Origin: DATHGT01 sp035317605
Lineage (GTDB): Bacteria; Methylomirabilota; Methylomirabilia; Rokubacteriales; CSP1-6
Length of the DNA stretch: 64,000 nt
Direction of reading: 5' to 3'
NCBI GenBank assembly: GCA_035317605.1
Contig: DATHGT010000364.1
Span: forward strand, 4,284 to 68,283
The notes under the pieces are model-generated. The model was not told the origin of the DNA, did no database searches, and saw only the letters and a list, made by a program, of their open reading frames with translations. This document shows, one piece after another, positions 42,036 to 51,354 of this stretch. The first letter of the stretch is position 1. Every line of letters starts with the position of its first letter. Both the position numbers and the translations under genes were made by a program.

Positions 42036-42856
42036 GATGCTAGTCCCCTTCCCGGGTGTCCCGGCCGCCCGACCATCGATGTGGGCATGACCGGCACGTC
42101 CCCGATCTGCGAGCGCAGTGCGCCCCCGGTGAGGAATTCGTATTCATCGGGATTCGCCGCATGAGTTTCCACTTCCACCGCGAATCGACGGGCCAGGTCG
42201 ACGATGCGCTGCAGCCGGCTCGACGGTGCCAGCGGGGCGAGCGCAAAGAAGAAGTCGACCACGCGGTGACGCCGGGCGAGTACGCGGTCGACCAGTCGCC
42301 GGTAGCAGACGTTGCCCAGGCTCTTCTCGCCGACTTGAAAGGAAAAGCTTCGCCGCACCATCGTGCCGCGGGGCAGGAGCCCGCCGAGCAGGACGTTCGC
42401 GCAGAGGTGCATGTGATGATGACCGTCGATCCGGTCGGGCTCCGTCCCGTACAACCGCCGGAATTCGTCCAGTTGCGCCGCGACGACGTCGGCGAACGCT
42501 CCCATCAGTCCCGGATGAAACATCATCTGGCTCAGCCGATGGCGTCGGAGATACCGGGCGAGCCGTTGCTGGCGCTCAGCGAGCCGGTCTGGACATCCTG
42601 GCGCCGAGAACGGAGCCGTCACATTGAGGTGGAGACCGACGTCAATGCGCTGCGCTCCGGCGAGCGCCGCCGCCCGATCGGAATCTTCCATGAACACCAT
42701 GGCGCTGACCGAGGACACCGCTCCCTGCCGGACGCAGTCGAGCGTACGGTCCGTGGTCATCCGATCGCACCCCCAATCATCCGCGTTCACGATGAGGAGA
42801 CCTCGTGGCGAGAAGTTGGCCCGCGGCGGCGCCAGACAGGATCCCCCTTGACTCAC
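42032..42856 (-). CDS. ChbG/YdjC-type carbohydrate deacetylase
   Basis: A 274-residue deacetylase of the YdjC/ChbG family. The metal-binding motifs are LLIVNADDWG (Asp pair), DGHHHMHL (His cluster) and a C-terminal VETHAANPDEYEFL. The family removes N-acetyl groups from chito-oligosaccharides or other glycans. The GTG start overlaps the stop of the upstream glycosyltransferase as GTGA. With the PIG-L deacetylase encoded at 49879-50535, the locus carries two different glycan deacetylases. Confidence 0.87.
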   Translation of the reverse strand: MSQGGSCLAPPRANFSPRGLLIVNADDWGCDRMTTDRTLDCVRQGAVSSVSAMVFMEDSDRAAALAGAQRIDVGLHLNVTAPFSAPGCPDRLAERQQRLARYLRRHRLSQMMFHPGLMGAFADVVAAQLDEFRRLYGTEPDRIDGHHHMHLCANVLLGGLLPRGTMVRRSFSFQVGEKSLGNVCYRRLVDRVLARRHRVVDFFFALAPLAPSSRLQRIVDLARRFAVEVETHAANPDEYEFLTGGALRSQIGDVPVMPTSMVGRPGHPGRGLAS

Positions 42857-43734
42857 GAGCGCAACCTCGACCAGCCGTGTCGCAATCGGGACATTTGCTC
42901 GGCCCGGTGAAATCTGACCAGCTCCGGTGAAACGGGTCGGGCGGCTCGGCGGGCAAGCGCCCCCATGTAGCCGGCCAGCAGGAGCAGGCCCCCGATCACA
43001 TAGGGCCGGCGGGACATCTGAAAACCCGTACGGCACAATTGCCACAGCGGATGGCCGCCCAGGCAATAGTCCTTCCGCCCTAGCCGGTACCACGCCGTGA
43101 AGGCCCCGGCGGCGGCCGTCCCCATCGGCCGATGGTGGTGACACACTTTCTCGAGAAACGTTCGCGTCTTCCAACCCTTCATGCGTGCCGTCGTCACGGC
43201 GATCCAGTCGATGCCGCCGCCGGCGACCGCCACGTATCCGCCGATGTCCTCGAAGCACTCGCGGCGGAAGAGCTGACACGCCCCCGAGACGTGCTCGATG
43301 TTGGCGAATCGGTAGTCGTAGCGAACCTCTCCCTCGACGAACGGCGTGCCGGCGACCCCCAGCCTCTCGTCTTCGGCGAACCGTTCCAGGAGAAATTCGA
43401 AATAGTCCTTCTCGAAGGTGATGTCCGCGTCGAGGTTGCCGAGGATGTCGTAGCCGTTGTCGGGCAAGGCCTGCAGGCCGGTGTTGAACGATTGCACCTT
43501 GGCCGCGAAGTGCCGCTCCTGGTGTTCCGGCCGCCGAACCAGCTCGATCCAGGGATAAGCCCCCGCATACGTCCTCACGATCGCGTCGGTCTCGTCGGTG
43601 GACCCGTCGCTGACGATCACCCATTTTCGCGGCAGCGTGGTCTGCCCGATCACCGACTCGATGGTCCCCGCGATCAATTGCGCCTCATTTCTGGCGGGAG
43701 TGATCAGGACATAGGAGAGGTGGTGCGAGGTCAT
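42853..43734 (-). CDS. Glycosyltransferase family 2
   Basis: A 293-residue GT-A enzyme with YVLITPARNEAQLIAGTIESVIGQ at the start, VSDGSTDET for nucleotide binding, LGNLDADITF for the DxD metal site and a C-terminal membrane helix (VIGGLLLLAGYMGAL). Such enzymes act on polyprenyl-linked acceptors. It overlaps the next gene on each side by four bases (ATGA upstream, GTGA downstream), so it is fully embedded in the operon. Confidence 0.9.
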   Translation of the reverse strand: MTSHHLSYVLITPARNEAQLIAGTIESVIGQTTLPRKWVIVSDGSTDETDAIVRTYAGAYPWIELVRRPEHQERHFAAKVQSFNTGLQALPDNGYDILGNLDADITFEKDYFEFLLERFAEDERLGVAGTPFVEGEVRYDYRFANIEHVSGACQLFRRECFEDIGGYVAVAGGGIDWIAVTTARMKGWKTRTFLEKVCHHHRPMGTAAAGAFTAWYRLGRKDYCLGGHPLWQLCRTGFQMSRRPYVIGGLLLLAGYMGALARRAARPVSPELVRFHRAEQMSRLRHGWSRLRS

Positions 43735-44927
43735 CGCGGCTGTCCATCCACCCCGACGGACACGGGCTCGACGGCGCCCATCCGGAGGGCGAGGTGCGCC
43801 AGCGCCTTGAACATCGTCGCTTGCCCCCAATGCAGCATGGGGGTGCGGGCTTTCATGAACGGGTACTGCCGATAGTAAAAGTAGCCTCGCGCGTCCTGCA
43901 TGTTGCGGATGGTCCAGGTGGCCACGCGGGTCGCGAGCTCCAGACACTCGCCGTCGAGATCGGCCAGGAGGCTGAAGGTATCGATGGCCTGGGCCGCGCA
44001 CTGGATATCGACGGGATAGATCCGGGCATGGTAGTACCGCGGGCGCCCGTTCTCCTCGGTGAAGTGTGCTTTGAAAAACTGCAGCCCTCGGGTGAGATGG
44101 GGGAGCAAGCTCTCGTCTTGGGTGGCGTCGATGTAATACCAGAGACTGTCGAGGTTGTACCCGGTATGGAAGTTGTCGATCCAATGGAACTTGGGCTCCT
44201 CCGCATACCACCATGAACCGTCGGGCCGCTGCCGCGCGCAGCTGTACTCCATGGCCGCGCGGGCGACGCGTTGGCTCTCCTGGTTGCCGGTGTATCGGGC
44301 TACGCGCGCGAGCAGGCTCGCCCCCAGCATGTTCGCGTTGTGTACGGAGATCTGGCGGTCCGCGAGATAGCTCAGGCAGTCGCCCTGGGCCGTGCGTTCG
44401 CGGGGCACGTCGAGCACCCAACGACATGCGCTCTCGGCGATGGCGAGGAACCTGTCCTCTCCGGTGAGCTCGAAGGCCTCCACGTACGCCTGGCCGATCA
44501 GGCTCGTCCAGACGATGATCGGATCGTCCTTCGTGTACAAGCCGCCTCGGCCCACGAAATCGTAGTGATTGCTCCAGCTGTGATGGGCGAAGCGGGCAAC
44601 CTTGTGCCGGTCGAGCCACTCCAGACAATGCCGAGCCTTGTCGAGATACTTCTGGGCCTGCGTCGCTCGATACAGCGTCAGGTACCCGCGCGCCATGTAC
44701 CCGCGTCCCTTGGTGGATTCCTTGAGGCCGACGCCGAGCAGCGGGCGCAAGTTCCACGGGCACTGGCGGACCACCTGCTGGAGGATGCGCCCGGCGAGCT
44801 CGTTCCCGCATGTCAAGGGCCGTATCCAGGACGAAAGGCCGTCGAACGGCTCGTAGCCGCGGTACTCCTGCTTCTCCACCCACCGGGCCACCTGGTGCAG
44901 GCTGTATCGGATGTCGTTGCCGATCAC
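43731..44927 (-). CDS. Alpha/alpha-toroid (six-hairpin glycosidase-like) protein
   Basis: A 398-residue protein that seems to form an alpha/alpha barrel, judged from repeated helix pairs such as ARGYLTLYRATQAQKYLDKARHCLEWL, IGQAYVEAFELTGEDRFLAIAESACRWVL and GASLLARVARYTGNQESQRVARAAMEY. Conserved patches SWSNHYDF, FHTGYNLDSLWYY and QCAAQAIDTF line the putative cavity. The fold is shared by lyases, epimerases and glycosidases; the specific activity is not evident. GTG 44927 overlaps the upstream stop (GTGA). It has no signal peptide, so it likely works in the cytoplasm or binds precursors. Confidence 0.68.
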   Translation of the reverse strand: MIGNDIRYSLHQVARWVEKQEYRGYEPFDGLSSWIRPLTCGNELAGRILQQVVRQCPWNLRPLLGVGLKESTKGRGYMARGYLTLYRATQAQKYLDKARHCLEWLDRHKVARFAHHSWSNHYDFVGRGGLYTKDDPIIVWTSLIGQAYVEAFELTGEDRFLAIAESACRWVLDVPRERTAQGDCLSYLADRQISVHNANMLGASLLARVARYTGNQESQRVARAAMEYSCARQRPDGSWWYAEEPKFHWIDNFHTGYNLDSLWYYIDATQDESLLPHLTRGLQFFKAHFTEENGRPRYYHARIYPVDIQCAAQAIDTFSLLADLDGECLELATRVATWTIRNMQDARGYFYYRQYPFMKARTPMLHWGQATMFKALAHLALRMGAVEPVSVGVDGQPR

Positions 44928-46213
44928 GACCGTTGTCTCCGCGGCCGCAAGACGCCCTCCACGGCGCCCACCAGGACATTCCGCTCCCGACACCACGCGT
45001 GGGCGCGATACACCTGTTGCCCGCGCCGGGCGATCGCCGCCGCCTTGCCGGGATCGGCCCAGGTGTCCTGGATCCTCCGAGCCAGGTCGTCCGCGTCACC
45101 GAGCTCGAAGAACATGAGCGACTCCTCGTCGAAGTAGTCCAGGATCCCCGCGGCCCGCGGCGCGATCACGGGTTTGCCGACGGCCAGATACTCGAAGATC
45201 CGGGTCGGCATGTTGAGCTCCGTGAAGACGCTCCGCCGATTGGGGATGACACCGACGTCACAGTCCTTGATCGCTTCGACGATCTCCTCCAACCGCTTGG
45301 CGCCGAGAAAACGAACGGCGTCGGTCAGGCCCTGGGCATGGACGGACTCCATCACCTGCTCGAGGAACGGCGTGGGGGCGCCGTAGATTCTCAACTCCAC
45401 GTCGGCGACCGACTGGCGGACGCGGGCGACGGCCTCCACGGCCACGTCCACACCGTTTCGGTCGAGCAGTGACCCGTGATACATGACCACGAACGGCTTG
45501 CCCGGAGCGCGCGTGGTTGCCGCCGTCGGGTCCGCGGGCCGGGAGCCGAAGATCTTCTCGTCCGGAGCGTTCATGACGATCCGAATCTTCTCCGGGCGAC
45601 AGCCGCGCGAGACGAACAGCCGCTCGAAGGCGAGATTGGTGGTGAGCACCAGATCCGCCCATCGAATACTCCACTTCTCCAGGCGCCGCAGCATCCCGAC
45701 CGCCCGGCTCTCCCGGTCGAGCCGAAAGATCGTCATCATCAACTCGGGCATCGGATCGTGGAGATCGAGGATGACCTTGGCCCCCAGGAGCTTGGGGATC
45801 AGCGCGCTCAGCACCAGGATGTCCGGCATGTTGTGCACGTGAACGAGGTGATAGCGCCGGGTCAACGAACGAGCCGCCAGAATTCCCAGCGCCACGACCA
45901 GGAAGGTCGCGTACTGCCACAGATAGCCGAGTACCCCACCGCGGCGCCGTCGGAGCGGAACACGACGGATCTCGACACCGTTCACCGTCTCCTGCTTCGG
46001 GTCGGTGCTGGCTTCCCGGAGACAGATGAGGTCGACCTTCATGCCCTCGTTCACCAGGGCCTCGGCCGCCCGTCGAGGCCGTGGGTCCATCGGATAGTAG
46101 GAGAAGAGGACGACGGCAGCGCGCTTGCCGCGAAGACGCCCGTCGCCGGACATCGTCCGTTGCCTTGGCCTACGCTTCGGCATTCGCGCGTCCATCACGG
46201 CAGGCGCGCTCAT
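44924..46213 (-). CDS. Glycosyltransferase family 4
   Basis: A 429-residue GT-B enzyme. The N-terminal domain has RAAVVLFSYYPMDPRPRRAAEAL and HLVHVHNMPDILVLSALIPKLLGAKVILDLHDPMPE. The C-terminal donor domain shows VVMYHGSLLDRNGVDVAVEA, IKDCDVGVIPNRRSVFTELNMPTRIFEYLAVGKPVIA with the E-x7-E-type pattern. ATG 46213 overlaps the stop of the aminotransferase gene by ATGA. It probably adds a sugar, perhaps the amino sugar made by that aminotransferase. Confidence 0.88.
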   Translation of the reverse strand: MSAPAVMDARMPKRRPRQRTMSGDGRLRGKRAAVVLFSYYPMDPRPRRAAEALVNEGMKVDLICLREASTDPKQETVNGVEIRRVPLRRRRGGVLGYLWQYATFLVVALGILAARSLTRRYHLVHVHNMPDILVLSALIPKLLGAKVILDLHDPMPELMMTIFRLDRESRAVGMLRRLEKWSIRWADLVLTTNLAFERLFVSRGCRPEKIRIVMNAPDEKIFGSRPADPTAATTRAPGKPFVVMYHGSLLDRNGVDVAVEAVARVRQSVADVELRIYGAPTPFLEQVMESVHAQGLTDAVRFLGAKRLEEIVEAIKDCDVGVIPNRRSVFTELNMPTRIFEYLAVGKPVIAPRAAGILDYFDEESLMFFELGDADDLARRIQDTWADPGKAAAIARRGQQVYRAHAWCRERNVLVGAVEGVLRPRRQRS

Positions 46214-47448
46214 TGGAGACGGCGAGCGATCGGGCCGACGGCGTCGTGGCGCCCGCGGGTGGCCCCGGTAGATTCGAGTACGCATGCGGCTACTCGCTGC
46301 TGCTCTTGGGGACCGAGCCCGGGGAACATGGGCAGCGACAGGACGTGGGACGCGACGTGCTCGGCGACCGGAAAGTCACCGGCACGAAATCCCAGACTCT
46401 CGTACGCCTTCAGCAGATGCAGCGGGATCGGGTAATGGATGCCGGTGCCGATGCCCGCGGCGGACAGATCCGCCTGGAGCTGGTCGCGATCCTCGACCTG
46501 GACGACGTAGAGATGGTAGACCGGTCGCGACCACGACGGGACGTGCGGGAGGACGACCGCCCCGTCGGAATTGGCGAGCAGCTCGTCATAGCGGTGCGCG
46601 ACTTCGCGTCGCTCCTCGTTCCACTTCGCCAGGTGACGGAGCTTCACACTCAAGAACCCCGCCTGGATGGCGTCGAGTCGCCCGTTGTATCCCTCCACGT
46701 CGTGGAAATACTTCTTCGACTGCCCGTGATCGCGCAGCATCTGACATCGCCGGGCCACGTCCGCGTCATCAGTGGTGACGGCGCCGGCCTCACCACAGGC
46801 GCCCAGATTCTTGCCGGGGTAGAAGCTGAAGACTCCGACGCGGCCGAGGGATCCGGCCTTGCGCCAGCGATCGTCACGCGTCGACAGGTACTCGGCGCCA
46901 TGAGCCTGGCAGGCGTCCTCGACGACCAAGAGGTCGAGCTGGGCGGCGAGCGTGAGAATGGGGTCCATGTCGGCCATCTGTCCATACAAGTGAACGGGGA
47001 CGATCGCGGTGACGGGCCCTCCCGTCCGCCGGCTCAGCGGGCGTCCCGTCCGAGCGTCGGACGTGCAGGCGTCCCGGAGATACGATTCCAGCTTCGCCGG
47101 GGCCAGGGTATACGTGCGCTCATCGATGTCGACGAAATCCGGACGGGCACCGACCTGGGAGATCGCCTCGGCGGTGGCGATGAACGTGAGCGGCGACGTC
47201 AGGACCGTGTCGCCGGGCCGTACACCGGCGGCGAGGAGGGCCAGCCGCAACCCGTCCGTGCCGTTGGCCATGCCGACGCAGAACCGTGTCTCGCAATACT
47301 CCGCAAAATCAGCCTCGAACTCGTGGACCATCGGGCCACCGACGAAGCCGGCGGTGTCGAGCGCCGCGTCGAATACCGAGCGCAGCTCGTCCCGGAGTTC
47401 GCGGTGAACGGTGAGGAGATCGACAAAGGGGATGTTCGCAGTGCTCAC
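46210..47448 (-). CDS. DegT/DnrJ/EryC1/StrS-family PLP aminotransferase
   Basis: A 412-residue nucleotide-sugar aminotransferase. It starts IPFVDLLTVHRELRDEL, has ANGTDGLRLAL for PLP phosphate, VVEDACQAHGAEY for the PLP ring Asp, and the aldimine Lys213 in FSFYPGKNLGACGEAG. Enzymes of this family convert 3- or 4-keto nucleotide sugars to amino sugars. The GTG start has GGAGGG five bases upstream. Together with the cytidylyl- or other nucleotide-sugar genes it would make a dideoxy-amino sugar for the polymer. Confidence 0.92.
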   Translation of the reverse strand: MSTANIPFVDLLTVHRELRDELRSVFDAALDTAGFVGGPMVHEFEADFAEYCETRFCVGMANGTDGLRLALLAAGVRPGDTVLTSPLTFIATAEAISQVGARPDFVDIDERTYTLAPAKLESYLRDACTSDARTGRPLSRRTGGPVTAIVPVHLYGQMADMDPILTLAAQLDLLVVEDACQAHGAEYLSTRDDRWRKAGSLGRVGVFSFYPGKNLGACGEAGAVTTDDADVARRCQMLRDHGQSKKYFHDVEGYNGRLDAIQAGFLSVKLRHLAKWNEERREVAHRYDELLANSDGAVVLPHVPSWSRPVYHLYVVQVEDRDQLQADLSAAGIGTGIHYPIPLHLLKAYESLGFRAGDFPVAEHVASHVLSLPMFPGLGPQEQQRVAACVLESTGATRGRHDAVGPIARRLQ

Positions 47449-47461
47449 AGAACCCTCCGCT

Positions 47462-47614
47462 CTAGAACAGGGTGTAGATGAACGGCGCCACCGCGGTGCC
47501 CTGGGCCAGAACGACGAGGCCGCCGAAGAGCACCAGCATGATCACGATGGGCAGGAGCCAGAGCTTCTTTCGCTCTCTCATGAACATCCACAGCTCGACC
47601 ACGAATTCGCCCAT
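47462..47614 (-). CDS. DUF5989-type 50-residue membrane protein
   Basis: A very small gene. ATG at 47614 follows GGGGGA, and the protein is 50 residues: GEFVVELWMFMRERKKLWLLPIV, then a single membrane helix (VIMLVLFGGLVVLAQG), ending APFIYTLF. This matches the DUF5989 family, short single-helix proteins typically next to SxtJ and a carbamoyltransferase, exactly as here. Its function is unknown, perhaps stabilising the membrane partner. It is easily missed because of its size. Confidence 0.85.
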   Translation of the reverse strand: MGEFVVELWMFMRERKKLWLLPIVIMLVLFGGLVVLAQGTAVAPFIYTLF

Positions 47615-47628
47615 GTCTCAGTCCCCCT

Positions 47629-48024
47629 TCAAAACTGCTTCGTCATGTGTGCGCCGGGACGCGTCGTTCGCGGCACCCGATACGTCGCCGCCTCGGGATC
47701 GAACGCCCGCCGCATCGGATCGCGACCGGCGAGCTTGAGCACGAGGCCGGTCGGGGTGACGACGCCGAAGAAGATCAGGCCCAGGACGATCCGGGTGTTG
47801 ACCCAACCGAGCGCGTCGCCGAGCGACATCCAGACGCGATGCGCGGGAGCCAGCACCGCCGGCGCCACGAGGGCCGGGACGACGAGCGCGAGCGCGAGAC
47901 CGAGCGCCCACGATCGGACACCTTGGCCGCGCGCGACAGCCGGCCACAACCCGATCAGTCCGAAGATGCCGCCCACGATCAAGCCGAAATGGCGAAGCGA
48001 TGTCCGATCCTCGCGCGTGGTCAT
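47629..48024 (-). CDS. SxtJ-family membrane protein
   Basis: A 131-residue membrane protein with about three helices (FGLIVGGIFGLIGLWPAV, WALGLALALVVPALVAPAVL, VNTRIVLGLIFFGVVTPTGLVLKL). It resembles SxtJ, first named from saxitoxin clusters but widely conserved beside NodU-type carbamoyltransferases and DUF5989. The start at 48024 follows GGAAGGG and lies 10 bases from the stop of the carbamoyltransferase. Its role in carbamoylation is unknown. Confidence 0.83.
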   Translation of the reverse strand: MTTREDRTSLRHFGLIVGGIFGLIGLWPAVARGQGVRSWALGLALALVVPALVAPAVLAPAHRVWMSLGDALGWVNTRIVLGLIFFGVVTPTGLVLKLAGRDPMRRAFDPEAATYRVPRTTRPGAHMTKQF

Positions 48025-48034
48025 CCGCCCTTCC

Positions 48035-49879
48035 TCAGTCGAGCTCGAATTCGCGCCGCCAGTCGGTGTCATCGGCCAGCGGCTTCTGGTCGGCCTTCTG
48101 GAGAAGACAATTCTCGGCCACCAGCACGTCGATCTCGGTTCGCATGAAGCATCGGTAGGCATCCGCGGGGGTGCACACGATGGGCTCCCCTCGCACGTTG
48201 AAGGAGGTATTCACCAACACCCCGCACCCGGTCTGCGCCTCGAAGGCCTTCAGCAGGCGGTAGTAGCGGGGGTTGGTCGCCTCGTGCACGGTCTGGACGC
48301 GCGCCGAGTAGTCGACGTGGGTGACCGCGGGGATATCGGACCGCGCAACGTTGAGCCGCTCGATGCCCCACAGGTGTTCGTGCTCGGGCATGACCGGCGT
48401 CCGCCGCCGCTCGAGTACCGGCGCCACCAGCAGCATGTACGGACTGTCGGCGTCCAGATCGAAGTAATCCGCCACTCGCTCGCGAAGTACCGAGGGGGCA
48501 AAGGGCCGGAACGACTCCCGGTATTTGATCTTCAGGTTCATGATCGACTGCATCCGGGGATTCCGGGGGTCACCCAGGATGCTCCTCGCCCCCAGGGCAC
48601 GGGGGCCGAACTCCATCCGTCCCTGAAACCAGCCGATGACCTTGCCGGCGGCCAACTCGTCCGCGACGCGTTCGAACAGTTCGGAGTCGGAGAGCCGTAC
48701 GTACGGGGCTTCCTGCTTCACCAGGAAGAGCTCGATCTGCTCGTTGGTGTACGAAGGGCCGAGGAAGGCGCCCCGCATCGCGTCCTCGGGCGGAACGGTC
48801 TTGCGGGCGCGCCCTTCCAGGCGGTACCAGGCCGATTGCGCGGCGCCGATCGCGCCCCCCGCGTCCCCGGCGGCGGGCTGGATCCACAACCCCTTGAACG
48901 GTCCCTCACGCTGGATCCGTCCATTCCCGACGCAATTCAGGGCGACGCCGCCGGCCAGGCACAGGTTGTCCGCGCCGGTCTCGCGGTGCACCGTTCGCGC
49001 GAGCCGGAGCATGACCTCTTCGGTGACGTCCTGGATCGACCGCGCCAGGTCCATCTCGCGCTGGGTCAGCCGCGTCTCCATCTCACGCGGGGGGCCACCG
49101 AACAGTCGGTCGAATCGCGCGTTGGTCATGGTGAGGCCGGTGGCGTAGTTGAAGTAGTCCATGTTCAGCCGGAACGTCCCGTCCGCCTTGAGGTCCAGGA
49201 GATCGTCGTAAATGGCCTGGACGTACTTCGGGCTTCCGTAGGGGGCGAGCCCCATGATCTTGTACTCGCCCGAGTTGACCTTGAAGCCGGTGTAGTAGGT
49301 GAACGCCGAGTAGAGCAGTCCGAGCGAGTGCGGAAATGGGATCTCCCACAGGGCGGTGAGCTCGTTGCCTTCGCCGAGCCACGCCGACGTCGTCGCCCAC
49401 TCCCCCACTCCGTCCATGCAGAGGACGGCGGCGCTGTCGAAGGGCGACGGATAGAAGGCCGAGGCCGCGTGCGACTCGTGGTGTTCGCCGAAGAGCAGCG
49501 GCGGCAGATCACGCGGCTTGGCGCCCGGCTCCAGGGCCGCGAGATCCCGCTGGAGCAGACGCTTCAGGAACAGCTTCTCTTTCAGCCACACCGGCATCGC
49601 GCGCAGGAACGACGGCAGACCGCGAGGGGCAAACGCGACGTACGTTTCCAGCAGGCGCTCGAACTTGATCAGCGGTTTGTCGTAGAAGGCGATGTAGCGC
49701 AGATCGCCGAGGCCAATACCGCCCTCGCGGAGACAGTAGCGGATCGACTCGCTCGGGAACCCGGCATCCTGTTTCTTCCGGGTGAATCGCTCTTCCTGCG
49801 CGGCCGCGATGACCTCACCGTCTCGCAGCAGGCACGCGGCACTGTCGTGATAGAACGCGGAGACGCCCAGGATATCCAT
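48035..49879 (-). CDS. Carbamoyltransferase (NodU/CmcH family)
   Basis: A 614-residue enzyme that transfers a carbamoyl group from carbamoyl phosphate via carbamoyl-adenylate to a sugar hydroxyl. It starts with MDILGVSAFYHDSAACLLRDG, has the Kae1-like metal motif HHESHAASAF, the ATP site LCLAGGVALNCVGNG and QPAAGDAGGAIGAA, and C-terminal GWFQGRMEFGPRALGARSIL with NTSFNVRGEPIVC. All family landmarks are present. Its ATG overlaps the stop of the PIG-L gene by one base (TGATG). It probably decorates a sugar of the EPS. Confidence 0.92.
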   Translation of the reverse strand: MDILGVSAFYHDSAACLLRDGEVIAAAQEERFTRKKQDAGFPSESIRYCLREGGIGLGDLRYIAFYDKPLIKFERLLETYVAFAPRGLPSFLRAMPVWLKEKLFLKRLLQRDLAALEPGAKPRDLPPLLFGEHHESHAASAFYPSPFDSAAVLCMDGVGEWATTSAWLGEGNELTALWEIPFPHSLGLLYSAFTYYTGFKVNSGEYKIMGLAPYGSPKYVQAIYDDLLDLKADGTFRLNMDYFNYATGLTMTNARFDRLFGGPPREMETRLTQREMDLARSIQDVTEEVMLRLARTVHRETGADNLCLAGGVALNCVGNGRIQREGPFKGLWIQPAAGDAGGAIGAAQSAWYRLEGRARKTVPPEDAMRGAFLGPSYTNEQIELFLVKQEAPYVRLSDSELFERVADELAAGKVIGWFQGRMEFGPRALGARSILGDPRNPRMQSIMNLKIKYRESFRPFAPSVLRERVADYFDLDADSPYMLLVAPVLERRRTPVMPEHEHLWGIERLNVARSDIPAVTHVDYSARVQTVHEATNPRYYRLLKAFEAQTGCGVLVNTSFNVRGEPIVCTPADAYRCFMRTEIDVLVAENCLLQKADQKPLADDTDWRREFELD

Positions 49880-50535
49880 CAACCGACCACGAGCTTGCGG
49901 CAGTAGAACGCTTCCGCGTAGTCGTCGGAGGCGTTGCACTCCATGCCGCGAAGACGAAGCATGGAACGGAAGAGGTCCTCATCGAACCATCGCTTCCCGA
50001 CCTGGCTGGGGAACCCCGTCATGATCGCCTCGATCTTCCGGCGGCCGAGCGACGGGTCGAGCGGTACAAAGACATTCGGACTTCCCAGGTCCCCGTCATA
50101 CTTCGGGATTTCGTACTCGAGAATGAGATGGTCCCGGAACGTATTCCAGGTCAGCTCGGAAATCAGACGGTGGTCCTGGTGGAGATCGCCGCGGTAGTGC
50201 GTCAAGATGAGGTCCGGCGACACCTCGGTCTTGAGCTCCTCGAAACTCTCTTTGACGAGGCCGGCCTCGTAGGGCAAGAAGCCGTCCCGGAATTTCTGGA
50301 TGATGATCCGCACCCCCGACGCCCCCCGGAGCAGCGCCTCGGCGCTCTGGAGCGCCTCGGCCTCCCGTCGGGCGTCCGACGTGAAGACCACCCACGTGAA
50401 CGCCGGCGGAGTCGGCTCCTGGATGAGCTTGAGGACGGTGCCAGCGCAGCCGATCTCCAGGTCGTCGCAATGCGCTCCCAGACAGAGGACCTGGCGCGGG
50501 GACGAGGCAACGTGGCCCAGGCGCAGCTCAAGCAT
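49879..50535 (-). CDS. PIG-L/LmbE-family deacetylase
   Basis: A 218-residue zinc-dependent deacetylase. The metal motif is LGAHCDDLEIGC (AHxDD) near the N-terminus and the second His pair is DLHQDHRLIS. Family members remove N-acetyl groups from sugars, for example GlcNAc. Here the likely substrate is a nucleotide-sugar or lipid-linked sugar of the EPS pathway. It overlaps the upstream cytidylyltransferase by 8 bases. Confidence 0.9.
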   Translation of the reverse strand: MLELRLGHVASSPRQVLCLGAHCDDLEIGCAGTVLKLIQEPTPPAFTWVVFTSDARREAEALQSAEALLRGASGVRIIIQKFRDGFLPYEAGLVKESFEELKTEVSPDLILTHYRGDLHQDHRLISELTWNTFRDHLILEYEIPKYDGDLGSPNVFVPLDPSLGRRKIEAIMTGFPSQVGKRWFDEDLFRSMLRLRGMECNASDDYAEAFYCRKLVVG

Positions 50536-51328
50536 TCCGCACTCGCTCGTCGCGGGAGCGCCAGATTTGCCAGGGGACGTGGCCGCGAGCGTTCATGTCG
50601 TCGAACGCCTGCTTGTCCTTGAAGGTGTCGAGGCAGGCCCAGAATCCCTCGTGACGGTAGGCCATCAGCTGCTCCAGTCCGATGAGCCGCTGGAACGGCT
50701 CCTCGACCAACTCCTCGCCGTCCTTGAGGTAGTCGAAGATTTCCCGCTTGAACACGAAGAAGCCCCCGTTGATCCACAGGTCGGCGTCGCTGACGTGGCG
50801 GATGTCGCGCACCACCCCGCCCCGATCCACGGACACCGTGTGAAAGGTCTGATTCGGACGGACGCAGACGAAGCTCGCGATCTTGCCCTGGTCGTGGAAG
50901 TGATCGAGGTAGCGGTCGAGGGGCAGGTCCGACAGCCCGTCGCTGTAGTTGGCCAGGAACGCGGAGTCCCCCCCGAGATGGTCCCGGATCGCGCAAAGGC
51001 GCTGGCCGATGTTCGACTGCAGTCCCGTGTCCACGAACGTGATGTTCCAGTCCGCGATATCGCGGCTGTGCAGGCGAATGTCGCGATCCTTGCCGGAGAG
51101 CTGAAAGTCGTTCGACAGCCACTCGTCATAGTCGATGAAGTACTGCTTGATGAGATCGCCGCGATAGCCCAGGCAGAGGATGAAGTCCGTGTGACCGAAG
51201 TGCGCATAGTACTTCATGAGGTGCCAGATCATCGGCCGGAAGCCGATGCTGACCATCGGCTTCGGCACCGTGTCCGAGTGCTCTCGCAACCGTGTGCCAA
51301 AACCTCCGCAAAAGAGGACGACTTTCAT
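50528..51328 (-). CDS. rfbF: Glucose-1-phosphate cytidylyltransferase-like enzyme
   Basis: A 266-residue nucleotidyltransferase. The opening KVVLFCGGFGTRLREHSDTVPKPMVSIG carries the GGxGTR nucleotide loop and PKPM, then NYSDGLSDLPLD and GFWACLDTFKDK. The pattern fits RfbF, which makes CDP-glucose from CTP and Glc-1-P, the entry to CDP-3,6-dideoxy and branched sugars. No obvious CDP-glucose 4,6-dehydratase (RfbG) lies beside it; the epimerase/dehydratase at 55169-56197 might fill that step, or it may be elsewhere. Confidence 0.88.
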   Translation of the reverse strand: MKVVLFCGGFGTRLREHSDTVPKPMVSIGFRPMIWHLMKYYAHFGHTDFILCLGYRGDLIKQYFIDYDEWLSNDFQLSGKDRDIRLHSRDIADWNITFVDTGLQSNIGQRLCAIRDHLGGDSAFLANYSDGLSDLPLDRYLDHFHDQGKIASFVCVRPNQTFHTVSVDRGGVVRDIRHVSDADLWINGGFFVFKREIFDYLKDGEELVEEPFQRLIGLEQLMAYRHEGFWACLDTFKDKQAFDDMNARGHVPWQIWRSRDERVRNA

Positions 51329-51354
51329 GGTTCCTTTGGCCTCCGTCGAAAGAA

